Shown one piece after another: positions 19,367 to 28,584 of a stretch of DNA of 64,000 bases. Source of the stretch: Natronoarchaeum rubrum. GTDB lineage: Archaea > Halobacteriota > Halobacteria > Halobacteriales > Natronoarchaeaceae. Where the stretch lies: the NCBI RefSeq assembly GCF_024494695.1, contig NZ_JANHDP010000003.1:248001-312000 (forward strand), read 5' to 3'. A program made the position numbers and the translations under genes. Numbering within the stretch: position 1 is the first letter of the stretch; each line of letters begins with the position of its first letter. The notes under the pieces are model-generated. The model did no database searches. It was not told where the DNA came from and was given only the letters and a program-made list of their open reading frames with translations.

Positions 19367-19930
19367 TCACACCGTGGCCGCGGCGCCGATCGTGAGCGCG
19401 ACCTGGTACTCGTCGTTCCGAACATCCACGCCGTGCGTGTCGACTTCGAGCCCGCACGCGAGTGACTCCCCGACGCCGATCGACTCCGATGGAGCTGATT
19501 CCGTCAGCACCGCTCCGCTTTCGACGTCGAACACCGAGACCGACGGAACGTCGTTCTGGACCGTCTGGGCGCCGTACACTGCGACCGGCTGTGTGCCGTG
19601 GTTCGTGACGGTGAACAGTCCACCGCCCTCGGAGTCTGCTGCGTCGCCGGCGAACCGGTAGGTCGAGTCTGTGCCGAGTCCCGTCGGGGTTGTTCCCGCG
19701 TAATCGCCGTCGTCGTCGCCCGGAAGCTCGAACTCGACGGTCCCACCGTCGATCTCGGAGCGCTCGCCGGCGCCGACTTCCTCGAGTTTCAAGACGGCGT
19801 CGTAATCCTCTTCGACGTCGACGTTGACCGTCCGATCCGCCTCGACGCTCGTGAACGCCCCGCTGCCCGCCGCGAGCCCGAGGCTAGTCGCGACGCCGCC
19901 GAGACCGACGACGAACGATCGTCGCCTCAT
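19367..19930 (-). CDS. Secreted TasA/camelysin-like (DUF1102-type) protein B
   Basis: This 187-aa protein has an N-terminal export signal: RRRSFVVG (twin-arginine-like) plus a hydrophobic stretch ending at GAFTSVEADR. That decamer is identical to the one in the protein encoded just upstream. The mature part is Thr/Val/Asp-rich and beta-strand-like (TVEFELPG, GLFTVTNHGTQPVAVYG), with a single Cys near the C-terminus (SLACGLEV). It is likely an extracellular or surface beta-sandwich protein. The DUF1102 assignment and fibre role rest on the signal and junction motif, the beta-rich tail and the neighbouring signal peptidase. 148 AT-rich bases follow to the signal peptidase start. Confidence 0.75.
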   Translation of the reverse strand: MRRRSFVVGLGGVATSLGLAAGSGAFTSVEADRTVNVDVEEDYDAVLKLEEVGAGERSEIDGGTVEFELPGDDDGDYAGTTPTGLGTDSTYRFAGDAADSEGGGLFTVTNHGTQPVAVYGAQTVQNDVPSVSVFDVESGAVLTESAPSESIGVGESLACGLEVDTHGVDVRNDEYQVALTIGAAATV

Positions 19931-19972
19931 AGGCCGCCCCTCGTCCGTACAGTCATCGGTGAACGAGCGAGG

Positions 19973-20527
19973 TTACAGTTCGTCCTCGGTCTTCGCCACG
20001 AGCGTGATCGTCCCGTCGTAGTTGGACGGATCGAAGTCGTCGCGGACGATGAACCCGACCTCTGCCATCGTGTCGCCGGGGCCGAGCTTGAGGTTGTCCG
20101 AGGGATCGGACGTGTCCACGTTGCCCGCAGGTGCGTTGAGACTCCAGTCGTCCTGATCGCCGTTCGGGGTCGCGTCAGCAAAGATGCTGAGGCTCCCCTC
20201 AGTGAGCTCGCCGGAGGACGGTTCCTCCGCCCAGACGTAGACGTCCTGGGTGCCGTTGTTCGTGATGTCGAACACGTCGCGCACGATCGTCTCCGCGTTG
20301 TCGTTGACGGCGTCGAGACTGACCGACAGTTCGCCGCCGTTGACTTCGGCGTACGCCGCGTTCGGTCCGTCGCTCTCCGACAGGGCCAGGAAAGCCCCGC
20401 TGTCATCGGCAACCGTGACCGACACACCGCGATCAGCCTCGACGCTGGTGAACGCGCCGGTGCCCATTGCAGCCGCCCCGCCAGCGGCGACCGTTCCGAT
20501 TCCGAACAGGAATTTGCGTCGTTCCAT
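19973..20527 (-). CDS. Secreted TasA/camelysin-like (DUF1102-type) protein A
   Basis: This 184-aa protein starts MERRKFLFGIGTVAAGG, a good twin-arginine signal (RRKFLFG), and the junction reads GTGAFTSVEADRGVSVTVADD, typical of haloarchaeal DUF1102 proteins. The mature region has FDITNNGTQDVYVWA and a C-terminal strand TITLVAKTEDEL, consistent with a beta-sandwich like TasA or camelysin. The start at 20527 was taken at the Tat motif; the open frame continues 73 codons upstream through the promoter. It is the first gene of a four-gene minus-strand set ending with DUF5305. Confidence 0.82.
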   Translation of the reverse strand: MERRKFLFGIGTVAAGGAAAMGTGAFTSVEADRGVSVTVADDSGAFLALSESDGPNAAYAEVNGGELSVSLDAVNDNAETIVRDVFDITNNGTQDVYVWAEEPSSGELTEGSLSIFADATPNGDQDDWSLNAPAGNVDTSDPSDNLKLGPGDTMAEVGFIVRDDFDPSNYDGTITLVAKTEDEL

Positions 20528-20887
20528 TGTTGGTAGTCCTCCGAGCGCGTGACCGTCCGAACCGCGAATCGTCCGTCGACCGGGTTCGCCGGTGCGCTCT
20601 ATCCACTCCAACGGATCATACCCTCTTTTGTATACACTCCCAGGCTGTGGGAAAATAGGGCCTGGGAACTCACGTGGGAAGGTCTGAACGGTTCCAGGCG
20701 ACCACTGTATTGTGTTCAGGAATGAGTTGAACGTATACAAAGCCACCCTGCGTTCTATTCATACAGAGATGGTATATAGTACAACCGTAAAACATAGCGT
20801 AAATTTATATGCAGTCGAGCGATAGTCTTGTGCGAGGCTGAGTCGCGTCGCGCTGGAGGGGCGGAAAATACGCACGAGACACAACGC
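20528..20887. promoter_or_regulatory. Divergent intergenic region with promoters for the fibre genes and the winged-helix gene
   Basis: There is no gene in these 360 bp. On the minus strand GTATACAAAAG (20625-20635) is a TATA candidate for the secreted-protein genes, giving a ~75-nt leader. On the plus strand AATTTATAT (20802-20810) is the TATA candidate for the regulator gene at 20888. A second copy, GTATACAAAG, lies on the plus strand at 20733-20742, inverted relative to the first about 108 bp away; this pair could be an operator but may be chance. Confidence 0.5.
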
Positions 20888-21478
20888 ATGAAAGGACCTG
20901 ACGTACCGGCGGCAGTGGGCCTGTGGTCCTCGCCGGAGCCGGCGCTTCCGCGAGGGGAGATATTCGAAGTGTTGAGCAACGGGCGACGACGACAGGTGTT
21001 GCACTACCTGAAGCGACAGGAGGACAGGCAGCGAATCGAACTCCGAGAACTCGTCGACCACGTCGCAGCGTGGGAGAACGACGTCTCGGTCGACGAGGTC
21101 GACGCGGACGAACGCAAGCGAGTCTACACAGCACTCAGGCAGTCGCATCTACCCAAGATGGACGAGGCGGGCGTGATCGAGTACGACAACATGCGCGGCG
21201 AAGTCCTGCTGACTGATCGCGCCCGCGAAGCGCAGTTGTACCTGGAGTACGTCCCCAGCGAGGACATCCCGTGGAGCCACTGTTACCTCGGGGTTACGGG
21301 CGTCTGCAGCGCGCTCGTCGGGCTGGTCGGATTGGATGTCGGGCCGTTCGGTGGCTTGCCCTGGATCGCGCTCTGCGTGCTGATCGTCGCGACGTTCGGG
21401 GTGACGTCGGCGGCCCACGCGCTTCAGTCCTCGCGCAACCGACTCGGTAGCGACGAGTTCGCGCTTTCGGACAGATGA
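20888..21478 (+). CDS. Membrane-anchored winged-helix regulator (DUF7344-type)
   Basis: This 196-aa protein has an N-terminal winged-helix domain beginning IFEVLSNGRRRQVLHYLKRQ, a haloarchaeal ArsR-like opening, with a KRVYTALRQSHLPKMDEAGVI recognition-helix segment and the wing VIEYDNMRGEVLL. Two hydrophobic segments follow (about residues 125-165), so it is probably membrane-anchored. The ATG at 20888 was preferred over an in-frame TTG at 20828, which lies at the predicted transcription start. It is divergent from the TasA-like operon and coupled by ATGA to a small secreted protein, so it likely controls this locus. The family label is from memory. Confidence 0.78.
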   Translation: MKGPDVPAAVGLWSSPEPALPRGEIFEVLSNGRRRQVLHYLKRQEDRQRIELRELVDHVAAWENDVSVDEVDADERKRVYTALRQSHLPKMDEAGVIEYDNMRGEVLLTDRAREAQLYLEYVPSEDIPWSHCYLGVTGVCSALVGLVGLDVGPFGGLPWIALCVLIVATFGVTSAAHALQSSRNRLGSDEFALSDR

Positions 21479-21963
21479 CCCGGCTCACCTGGATCGGCGC
21501 GATCTGCACGCTTCTGGCTGCGGCGACGCTCGTCGGCGCAACGGGCGGGTTCGGCGCCGCCAGCGCGGATCGAGAGTTGATCGTCGACGTCGCCGACGGC
21601 GACAGCGCCGATCTTGGCGTCGACGTGCGCGCGACATCGAAGTACGGTTGCGGCGCCGCCGTGACGGTGACGAATAGATTTCCCGCGACGATCGAGTCGG
21701 TGACCGTCGAGGGAAGCCATCACAGACTGAATGATGGATTTCCCCACGAGAGCGCCACCATCGACGGGCTCGCTCCGGGCGAAGCCGAAACCGTCACCAT
21801 CTCTCTCGACAAGTTCGCCGGGGCCGCGGAAGTGACGATCGACGCCGACGGCGAAGACGTCTCGGTCGAACTCGTTCGGGACGTCGACGCGTCCGGGGCA
21901 TCCCCGTGCGAGAAACCCGGGAAAGGAGGGAAACGAAATCGAGGCCCCGGTCACGGCGCGTAG
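21475..21963 (+). CDS. Small secreted protein related to the TasA-like pair
   Basis: This 162-aa protein has an N-terminal signal (LTWIGAICTLLAAATLVG) followed by GFGAASADRELIVDVADG, which echoes the GAFTSVEADRxVxVxVADD junction of the two exported proteins on the other strand. The mature part is beta-strand-like, with two Cys, and ends in a Gly/Lys/Arg tail (KPGKGGKRNRGPGHGA) that is unusually basic for a haloarchaeon. The ATG overlaps the regulator stop (ATGA). I read it as a third, divergent member of the same secreted family; the resemblance is limited to the junction. Confidence 0.65.
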   Translation: MTRLTWIGAICTLLAAATLVGATGGFGAASADRELIVDVADGDSADLGVDVRATSKYGCGAAVTVTNRFPATIESVTVEGSHHRLNDGFPHESATIDGLAPGEAETVTISLDKFAGAAEVTIDADGEDVSVELVRDVDASGASPCEKPGKGGKRNRGPGHGA

Positions 21964-22003
21964 GAGCCACAGATTCAACTTCCGGGCCGACGCGAGTACC
22001 AGT

Positions 22004-22714
22004 ATGTCCGTCAGTTTCGACTTCGGGGACAGAGTTGCGGTCGTCACCGGCGCCTGCGGGGCGCTGGGTAGCGCAGTCGTCGAACGGTTCCGCGACGCGG
22101 GTGCGACCGTCGCCGCGGTCGACGTGATCGAGCCCGATAACGAGGACGCGCTGCTCGACCCCGACGACGGGACCGAGTTCTACCGGATCGACCTGACCGA
22201 CGAGGCATCGGTCGAGGATGGCATCGCCGAGATCGCCGACGACCACGGCCGGATCGACTACCTCGCGAACGTCGCGGGCACCTGGCGCGGCGGCCAGCCG
22301 ATCGAGGAGACGCCGGTCGATGAGTTCGACATGCTGTTCGACGTCAACCTCAAGAGCGCCTTTCTGGCGAGCAAGCACGTGCTCTCCGAACTGCGCGACG
22401 CCGAGGGCGCCATCGTCAGCATCAGTTCCCGCTCGTCGCTGTCGGGCGGCGAGGGCGACGGTCCCTACCGCGCCTCGAAGGCGGGCGTGCGGCTGCTGAC
22501 CGAGACGCTGGCCGAGGAGAACAAGGGCGACGTTCGAGCCAACGCCGTCATGCCGAGCGTGATCGACACGCCGGCGAACCGCGAGATGATGCCAGACGCC
22601 GATCACGATGCGTGGGTCGATCCGATCGACATCGCGGGCGTCGTTGTCTTCCTCTGTAGCGACGGCGCCAGTCCGACCAGCGGCGCCGCCGTGCCGGTGT
22701 ACGGAGAAGCTTAA
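22004..22714 (+). CDS. Short-chain dehydrogenase/reductase (SDR)
   Basis: This 236-aa classical SDR has the Rossmann motif VVTGACGALGSAVVERF at the N-terminus with Asp at the end of beta-2 (AAVDV), favouring NAD(H). The YLANVAG segment stands where NNAG is usual. The active site is SSRSSLSGGEGDGPYRASKAG (Ser, Tyr-x-x-x-Lys), with a Gly/Ser-rich stretch, and the C-terminus ends VFLCSDGASPTSGAAVPVYGE as in the family. Substrate unknown. It is a single gene, 40 nt after the secreted-protein gene. Confidence 0.9.
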   Translation: MSVSFDFGDRVAVVTGACGALGSAVVERFRDAGATVAAVDVIEPDNEDALLDPDDGTEFYRIDLTDEASVEDGIAEIADDHGRIDYLANVAGTWRGGQPIEETPVDEFDMLFDVNLKSAFLASKHVLSELRDAEGAIVSISSRSSLSGGEGDGPYRASKAGVRLLTETLAEENKGDVRANAVMPSVIDTPANREMMPDADHDAWVDPIDIAGVVVFLCSDGASPTSGAAVPVYGEA

Positions 22715-22735
22715 AAGCGAGTAAGTCCCGGCGGG

Positions 22736-24094
22736 CTACAGTTCGGACAGCCAACTGGCGAAGTCTTCGGTCAGGAAGGTGTAGTACTCGAGGACGCCGA
22801 GAACGACGACCACCGCCAGCACGACCAGCACCGGGATCCGAAGCAGCCAGAGCCAGGTTGTATCCAGACTTCGCGGGTTACCGATTCCGTTTTTCAGTTC
22901 GTCGGCACCGACGTCAGGAATCACCCAGCCGACGAACGCCGAGAGGATCAGCGCACCCAGCACCAGCAGGATGCCGTTGACGAACTTGTCGAATACGTCG
23001 ACGAAGATGATGTCGAGCGCGCTCGGGATGCCGAGCAGGAAGATCGCGCCGGTCAGCAGCGCCGTCGCGCGGAACCGATCGTAGCCGTGGTCGTCGACCA
23101 GATAGGAGACGACGACCTCCAAGATGCTGATCGAACTCGACAGGGCCGCGATGGCGACCGTCGCGAAGAAGACCGCACCGAGGATGCCGCCGAGCGGAAT
23201 CTCGGCGAACGCCGCGGCGAGCACGACGAAGATCGCGCCAGCGCCCGGGTCGCCGGGAGCGACTCCAGGGGCAGAAAAGATGATCGGGAACACGATCAGT
23301 CCCGTCACGAACGCAACCAACGTGTCGAGGCTGATGATCATGATTCCGTCCTCGACGAGGTTCCGATCCTCACCGAGGTAGGACGCGTACGTGATCATGA
23401 CGCCCATCCCGATCGAGAGGGTAAAGAACGCCTGCCCGGCCGCGGCGGGAAGGATCGACTGCCAATTGTTTGCGATCACCGACAGATCCGGCGAGAGGTA
23501 GTACGAGTACGCCGCCGACGCGCCATCGAGAGTGAACGCGTAGGCGGCGAGACCGATCACCAGAACGATGATCGCCGGGACCATCACCTTGACAGCGAGT
23601 TCGATCCCCTGCCGGATACCGAGCCCGACGATGGCCAGCACCGATAGCATGAACACCGCGTGCAGTGCGAGAGCGTCGAGGCCACTGGCCATCGACCCGA
23701 ACTGAGCCTCGGCCGTTGCGAGATCGGCCGCATAGCCGCCGGCGAGCCCTTCGTAGGTGTACCGGAGCGTCCACCCGGCGACGACGCTGTAGTACGACAG
23801 AATGACGAACGCGGTGAACAGGAACATGTAGCCGACGTACTCCCACGTCCGCCCGCCCAGATCACGTAACGCCCCCGCAGGGTTGAGCTTCGTGCGCCGA
23901 CCGACGACGAATTCAGCGAGCATCGCCGGGAAACCGATGGCGATCACGAACAGCAGATAGACGAGGACGAACGCCGCACCGCCGTTCTCGCCCACCTGGA
24001 ACGGAAATCGCCAGATGTTACCTAGTCCCACTGCACTCCCAACCGCGGCGAGGATGAACCCCGCTCTCGTCGCCCATGTTTCTCGTTCGGACAT
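22736..24094 (-). CDS. Sodium-dependent transporter, NSS/SNF family
   Basis: This 452-aa polytopic protein is a LeuT-fold Na+-coupled amino-acid-type symporter. TM1 has the diagnostic AVGSAVGLGNIWRFPF with the unwound Gly/Asn sodium and substrate site, followed by ENGGAAFVLVYLL. About 11-12 hydrophobic segments are visible, which matches bacterial and archaeal members (~450 aa). The start MSERETWATRAGF at 24094 has a strong TATA box 29 nt upstream, giving a leaderless transcript; the longer frame would include the promoter. Substrate unknown. It converges with the SDR gene. Confidence 0.93.
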   Translation of the reverse strand: MSERETWATRAGFILAAVGSAVGLGNIWRFPFQVGENGGAAFVLVYLLFVIAIGFPAMLAEFVVGRRTKLNPAGALRDLGGRTWEYVGYMFLFTAFVILSYYSVVAGWTLRYTYEGLAGGYAADLATAEAQFGSMASGLDALALHAVFMLSVLAIVGLGIRQGIELAVKVMVPAIIVLVIGLAAYAFTLDGASAAYSYYLSPDLSVIANNWQSILPAAAGQAFFTLSIGMGVMITYASYLGEDRNLVEDGIMIISLDTLVAFVTGLIVFPIIFSAPGVAPGDPGAGAIFVVLAAAFAEIPLGGILGAVFFATVAIAALSSSISILEVVVSYLVDDHGYDRFRATALLTGAIFLLGIPSALDIIFVDVFDKFVNGILLVLGALILSAFVGWVIPDVGADELKNGIGNPRSLDTTWLWLLRIPVLVVLAVVVVLGVLEYYTFLTEDFASWLSEL

Positions 24095-24117
24095 ACAATC
24101 CAGACTCCACAGGCGAC

Positions 24118-24131
24118 GTTTATAAAAATGG
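24118..24131 (-). promoter_or_regulatory. TATA box of the NSS transporter gene
   Basis: On the minus strand this reads CCATTTTTATAAAC, centred about 29 nt before the ATG at 24094. It is one of the best TATA boxes in the window and indicates a leaderless mRNA. Confidence 0.7.
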
Positions 24132-24296
24132 TGTATGAAAATGGACATATCTGACAAGAAAACGGCACGAATGGTGTTAAGGGGCCGCTACCCGATAATC
24201 AGATGTGTTGGAAATTCTGTCAGTTTCTCAGTATGAATGACAGAGACAACAACACGATCTGCGGACCGGCCATCGTTCGAGGCAGCTACACGACAG

Positions 24297-24349
24297 AAAT
24301 TTTTTGCCTGTGCTGGTTGACAATCGCGGTATGGAGACAAACGGGAGGT
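24297..24349 (+). promoter_or_regulatory. Promoter and Shine-Dalgarno site of pccB
   Basis: AAATTTTTT at 24297-24305 is a TATA candidate. GGAGGT at 24344-24349 lies seven bases before the ATG at 24357 and is a good Shine-Dalgarno site, rare among the genes of this window, so this transcript probably has a short leader and SD-led initiation. Confidence 0.55.
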
Positions 24350-24356
24350 CACCAGC

Positions 24357-25906
<1,550 letters not shown>

Positions 25907-25907
<1 letters not shown>

Positions 25908-26233
25908 TGGCAGGGAGCTCAGACACACCGACCGCGACCGATCCCGAGGACGTCGCGGCGCCGGTCGGCGAGATTCTGCCCGCCGACGCCGCGATCGACC
26001 TGCCGGACGACGCCACGGACGCCGAAGCGGCGGCCATCGCGGCGGCCATCGGCGCGCACCTCCGGGATCGGGAACTCGCCGCGGCGCGCGCGGCGGCGGG
26101 CGAGGAGACCTGGGACGGGAAGCGCTGGTCCTTTGCCGGCCGGACCGAAGCCACGCAGGACCGGAGCGACCGGGTGCCGCTGGACGCGCCGACCGACGCG
26201 TGGACGGCCGCCGGCCGGACGGACCGGTTCTGA
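25907..26233 (+). CDS. pccX: Small carboxylase subunit PccX-like
   Basis: This 108-aa Ala/Asp-rich protein starts at an ATG sharing one base with the pccB stop (TGATG). A helical middle part reads [20 protein letters not shown], and the C-terminus holds [11 protein letters not shown], resembling the short helix plus WxxxxR end of acyl-CoA carboxylase epsilon subunits. In Haloferax mediterranei a small third subunit, PccX, encoded between pccB and pccA is needed for activity; position and size fit. Sequence alone would be weak evidence, so the call rests mostly on gene order and the WSFAGR end. Confidence 0.85.
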
Positions 26234-26350
26234 CGCCGTCCCGGCCGCTACCAGACTCGATCCTGTCGCCGTCTAGCGATCTGTCGCAATCGGCGGCGCG
26301 CTCACAGGGCGAGGGTGCCTGAACCGGTAAAGTAACGTACGTGGTCGCTG

Positions 26351-28192
26351 ATGCTTCAGTCAAGAATGTTCCGGAAGGTTCTGGTCGCGAACCGCGGCGA
26401 GATCGCGGTGCGCGTGATGCGAGCGTGTGAGGAGCTCAACGTCGGGACGGTCGCCATCTACAGCGACGCCGACAAGGACTCCGGGCACGTTCGGTACGCC
26501 GACGAGGCGTACAACGTCGGCCCCGCGAAGGCCAGCGAGTCGTACCTGGACCACGAGGCGGTCATCGAGGCCGCGCGCAAGGCCAACGCGGACGCGATCC
26601 ACCCCGGCTACGGCTTCCTCGCGGAGAACGCCGAGTTCGCGAGCAAGGTCGAGGACACCGAGATCACCTGGATCGGCCCCGCCAGCGACGCGATGGAGTC
26701 GCTCGGCGAGAAGACGAAGGCCCGGAAGATCATGCAGTCGGCCGACGTTCCGATCGTTCCGGGGACGACCGATCCCGTCACCGACCCCGAGCAGGTCCGA
26801 GAGTTCGGCGACGAGCACGGCTACCCCGTCGCGATCAAGGCCGAAGGCGGGGGCGGCGGCCGCGGGATGAAGATCGTCGAGTCGCCCGAGGAAGCCGAAG
26901 ACCAGCTTCAGAGCGCCAAGCGCGAGGGCGAGGCGTACTTCGACAACGATTCCGTGTATCTGGAGCGATTCCTGGAGAACCCGCGTCACATCGAGGTGCA
27001 GATCGTCGCCGATCAGGAGGGCAACGTCCGGCACCTCGGCGAGCGCGACTGCTCGCTCCAGCGGCGCCACCAGAAGGTTATCGAGGAGGGGCCGAGTCCG
27101 GCGCTGTCCGACGAACTACGCGAGCAGATCGGCGAATCGGCACGCAGAGGAGTCAAAGAGGCCGAGTACACGAACGCCGGCACTGTCGAGTTCCTCGTCG
27201 AGGAAGACGAGAATCGGGCCGACGGCGAGCTGCTCGGCCCGGATACGAACTTCTACTTCCTCGAGGTGAACACCCGGATCCAGGTCGAACACACCGTCAC
27301 CGAGGAGATCACGGGGATCGACATCGTCAAGTGGCAGATCCGGATCGCGGCCGGGCAGGAACTCGGCTTCGAGCAGGACGACGTCGAGATCGACGGCCAC
27401 GCGATGGAGTTCCGGATCAACGCCGAGAACGCCGCCGACGAGTTCGCCCCCGCGACGGGCGGGAAGCTCAACACGTACGACCCGCCGGGCGGGATCGGCG
27501 TCCGCCTCGACGACGCCTTACGCCAGGGCGACGAGATCGTCACCGACTACGACTCGATGATCGCGAAGCTCGTCGTCTACGGGAGCGACCGGGACGAGTG
27601 CATCGCGCGCAGCCTGCGGGCGCTCCGCGAGTACGAGATCGACGGCGTCGTGACGATCGTCCCGTTCCACCGGCTGATGCTCTCCGACGAGACGTTCGTC
27701 CAGGGCAAACACACCACGAAGTACCTCGACGAGGAGATCGACCGGAGCCGGATCGCCGAGGCCCAACAGCAGTGGGGCACCGAGACCGAGGCCGACGGCG
27801 AGGACGAAGACGTCGTCGAGCGAGAGTTCACCGTCGAGGTCAACGGCAAGCGCTTCGAGGTCGACCTCGAAGAGCGCGGTGCGGCCCCGATCACCGCAGA
27901 AGCCGGCGGCGCATCGGCGTCACGCCCGGCCAGCGCCGGCCCGGACGAGGGCAGCGGTGGGACGGAGATCACCGGCGAGGGCGAGACCGTCACCGCCGAG
28001 ATGCAGGGGACGATTCTCGAAGTCAACGTCGACGAGGGCGACGAAGTCGCCGCCGGCGACGTGATCTGCGTGCTCGAGGCGATGAAGATGGAGAACGACG
28101 TCGTCGCCGAGTCCGGCGGCACCGTCACGCAAGTCGCCGTCTCGGAGGGTGAGAGCGTCGACATGGGTGACGTGCTGGTCGTGCTGGACTGA
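26351..28192 (+). CDS. pccA: Acyl-CoA (propionyl-CoA) carboxylase: biotin carboxylase fused to biotin carrier
   Basis: This 613-aa protein (608 if the second ATG at 26366, [17 protein letters not shown], is used) carries the biotin carboxylase ATP-grasp domain: [13 protein letters not shown], the Gly-rich loop [23 protein letters not shown] and [14 protein letters not shown]. After an acidic Gly/Ala linker comes the biotinyl carrier domain with the biotin site AMKM, Lys579, near the C-terminus. It carboxylates biotin with bicarbonate and ATP for the PccB partner. A 117-bp gap after pccX contains a weak promoter-like sequence, so it may also be transcribed separately. Confidence 0.95.
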   Translation: MLQSRMFRKVLVANRGEIAVRVMRACEELNVGTVAIYSDADKDSGHVRYADEAYNVGPAKASESYLDHEAVIEAARKANADAIHPGYGFLAENAEFASKVEDTEITWIGPASDAMESLGEKTKARKIMQSADVPIVPGTTDPVTDPEQVREFGDEHGYPVAIKAEGGGGGRGMKIVESPEEAEDQLQSAKREGEAYFDNDSVYLERFLENPRHIEVQIVADQEGNVRHLGERDCSLQRRHQKVIEEGPSPALSDELREQIGESARRGVKEAEYTNAGTVEFLVEEDENRADGELLGPDTNFYFLEVNTRIQVEHTVTEEITGIDIVKWQIRIAAGQELGFEQDDVEIDGHAMEFRINAENAADEFAPATGGKLNTYDPPGGIGVRLDDALRQGDEIVTDYDSMIAKLVVYGSDRDECIARSLRALREYEIDGVVTIVPFHRLMLSDETFVQGKHTTKYLDEEIDRSRIAEAQQQWGTETEADGEDEDVVEREFTVEVNGKRFEVDLEERGAAPITAEAGGASASRPASAGPDEGSGGTEITGEGETVTAEMQGTILEVNVDEGDEVAAGDVICVLEAMKMENDVVAESGGTVTQVAVSEGESVDMGDVLVVLD

Positions 28193-28584
28193 TCGCCGCC
28201 GAAGTCCGCCCCGACGATCAACCGATTCTCCTGCCGTCGTGTCGCCGATAGCGCCGCTGCACCGGCGGGAGTCAGGGTGTCAGCGACACCATCGTGAGCG
28301 AACGTTGATGACAACGGTTATAGACGAGTACGTCCGATTGCGGTCAGTATCGGAAGCTAACGAACAGATATGATAATTGTTGTGTGCGTTCGTTTAGCCT
28401 AGTTGTCAACTACACGCTAGTGACCATCTGTGGCAGTAATAGGCGGAACCTGACTTAAGTTTCAAACAGTTCAAAGCAGTTATCCCGACGACCACATCGT
28501 CTTAGCGGTGAAATGAGCCGCTCCGTCAGGTTTTTAATGGATGGATGTGGACTCTTGAATATCGCCCTAGTGCGGTGATGAATC
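28193..28584. other. 392-bp AT-richer intergenic region upstream of the ABC importer
   Basis: No gene is supported; the only plus-strand ATG frame is 21 codons (28309-28374). Composition falls to near-even GC from about 28310 to 28560. TTTTTAAT around 28530-28538 is a TATA candidate about 50 nt before the substrate-binding-protein gene. The remaining AT-rich part could hold regulator sites or a small RNA, but I see no clear inverted repeat. Confidence 0.45.
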
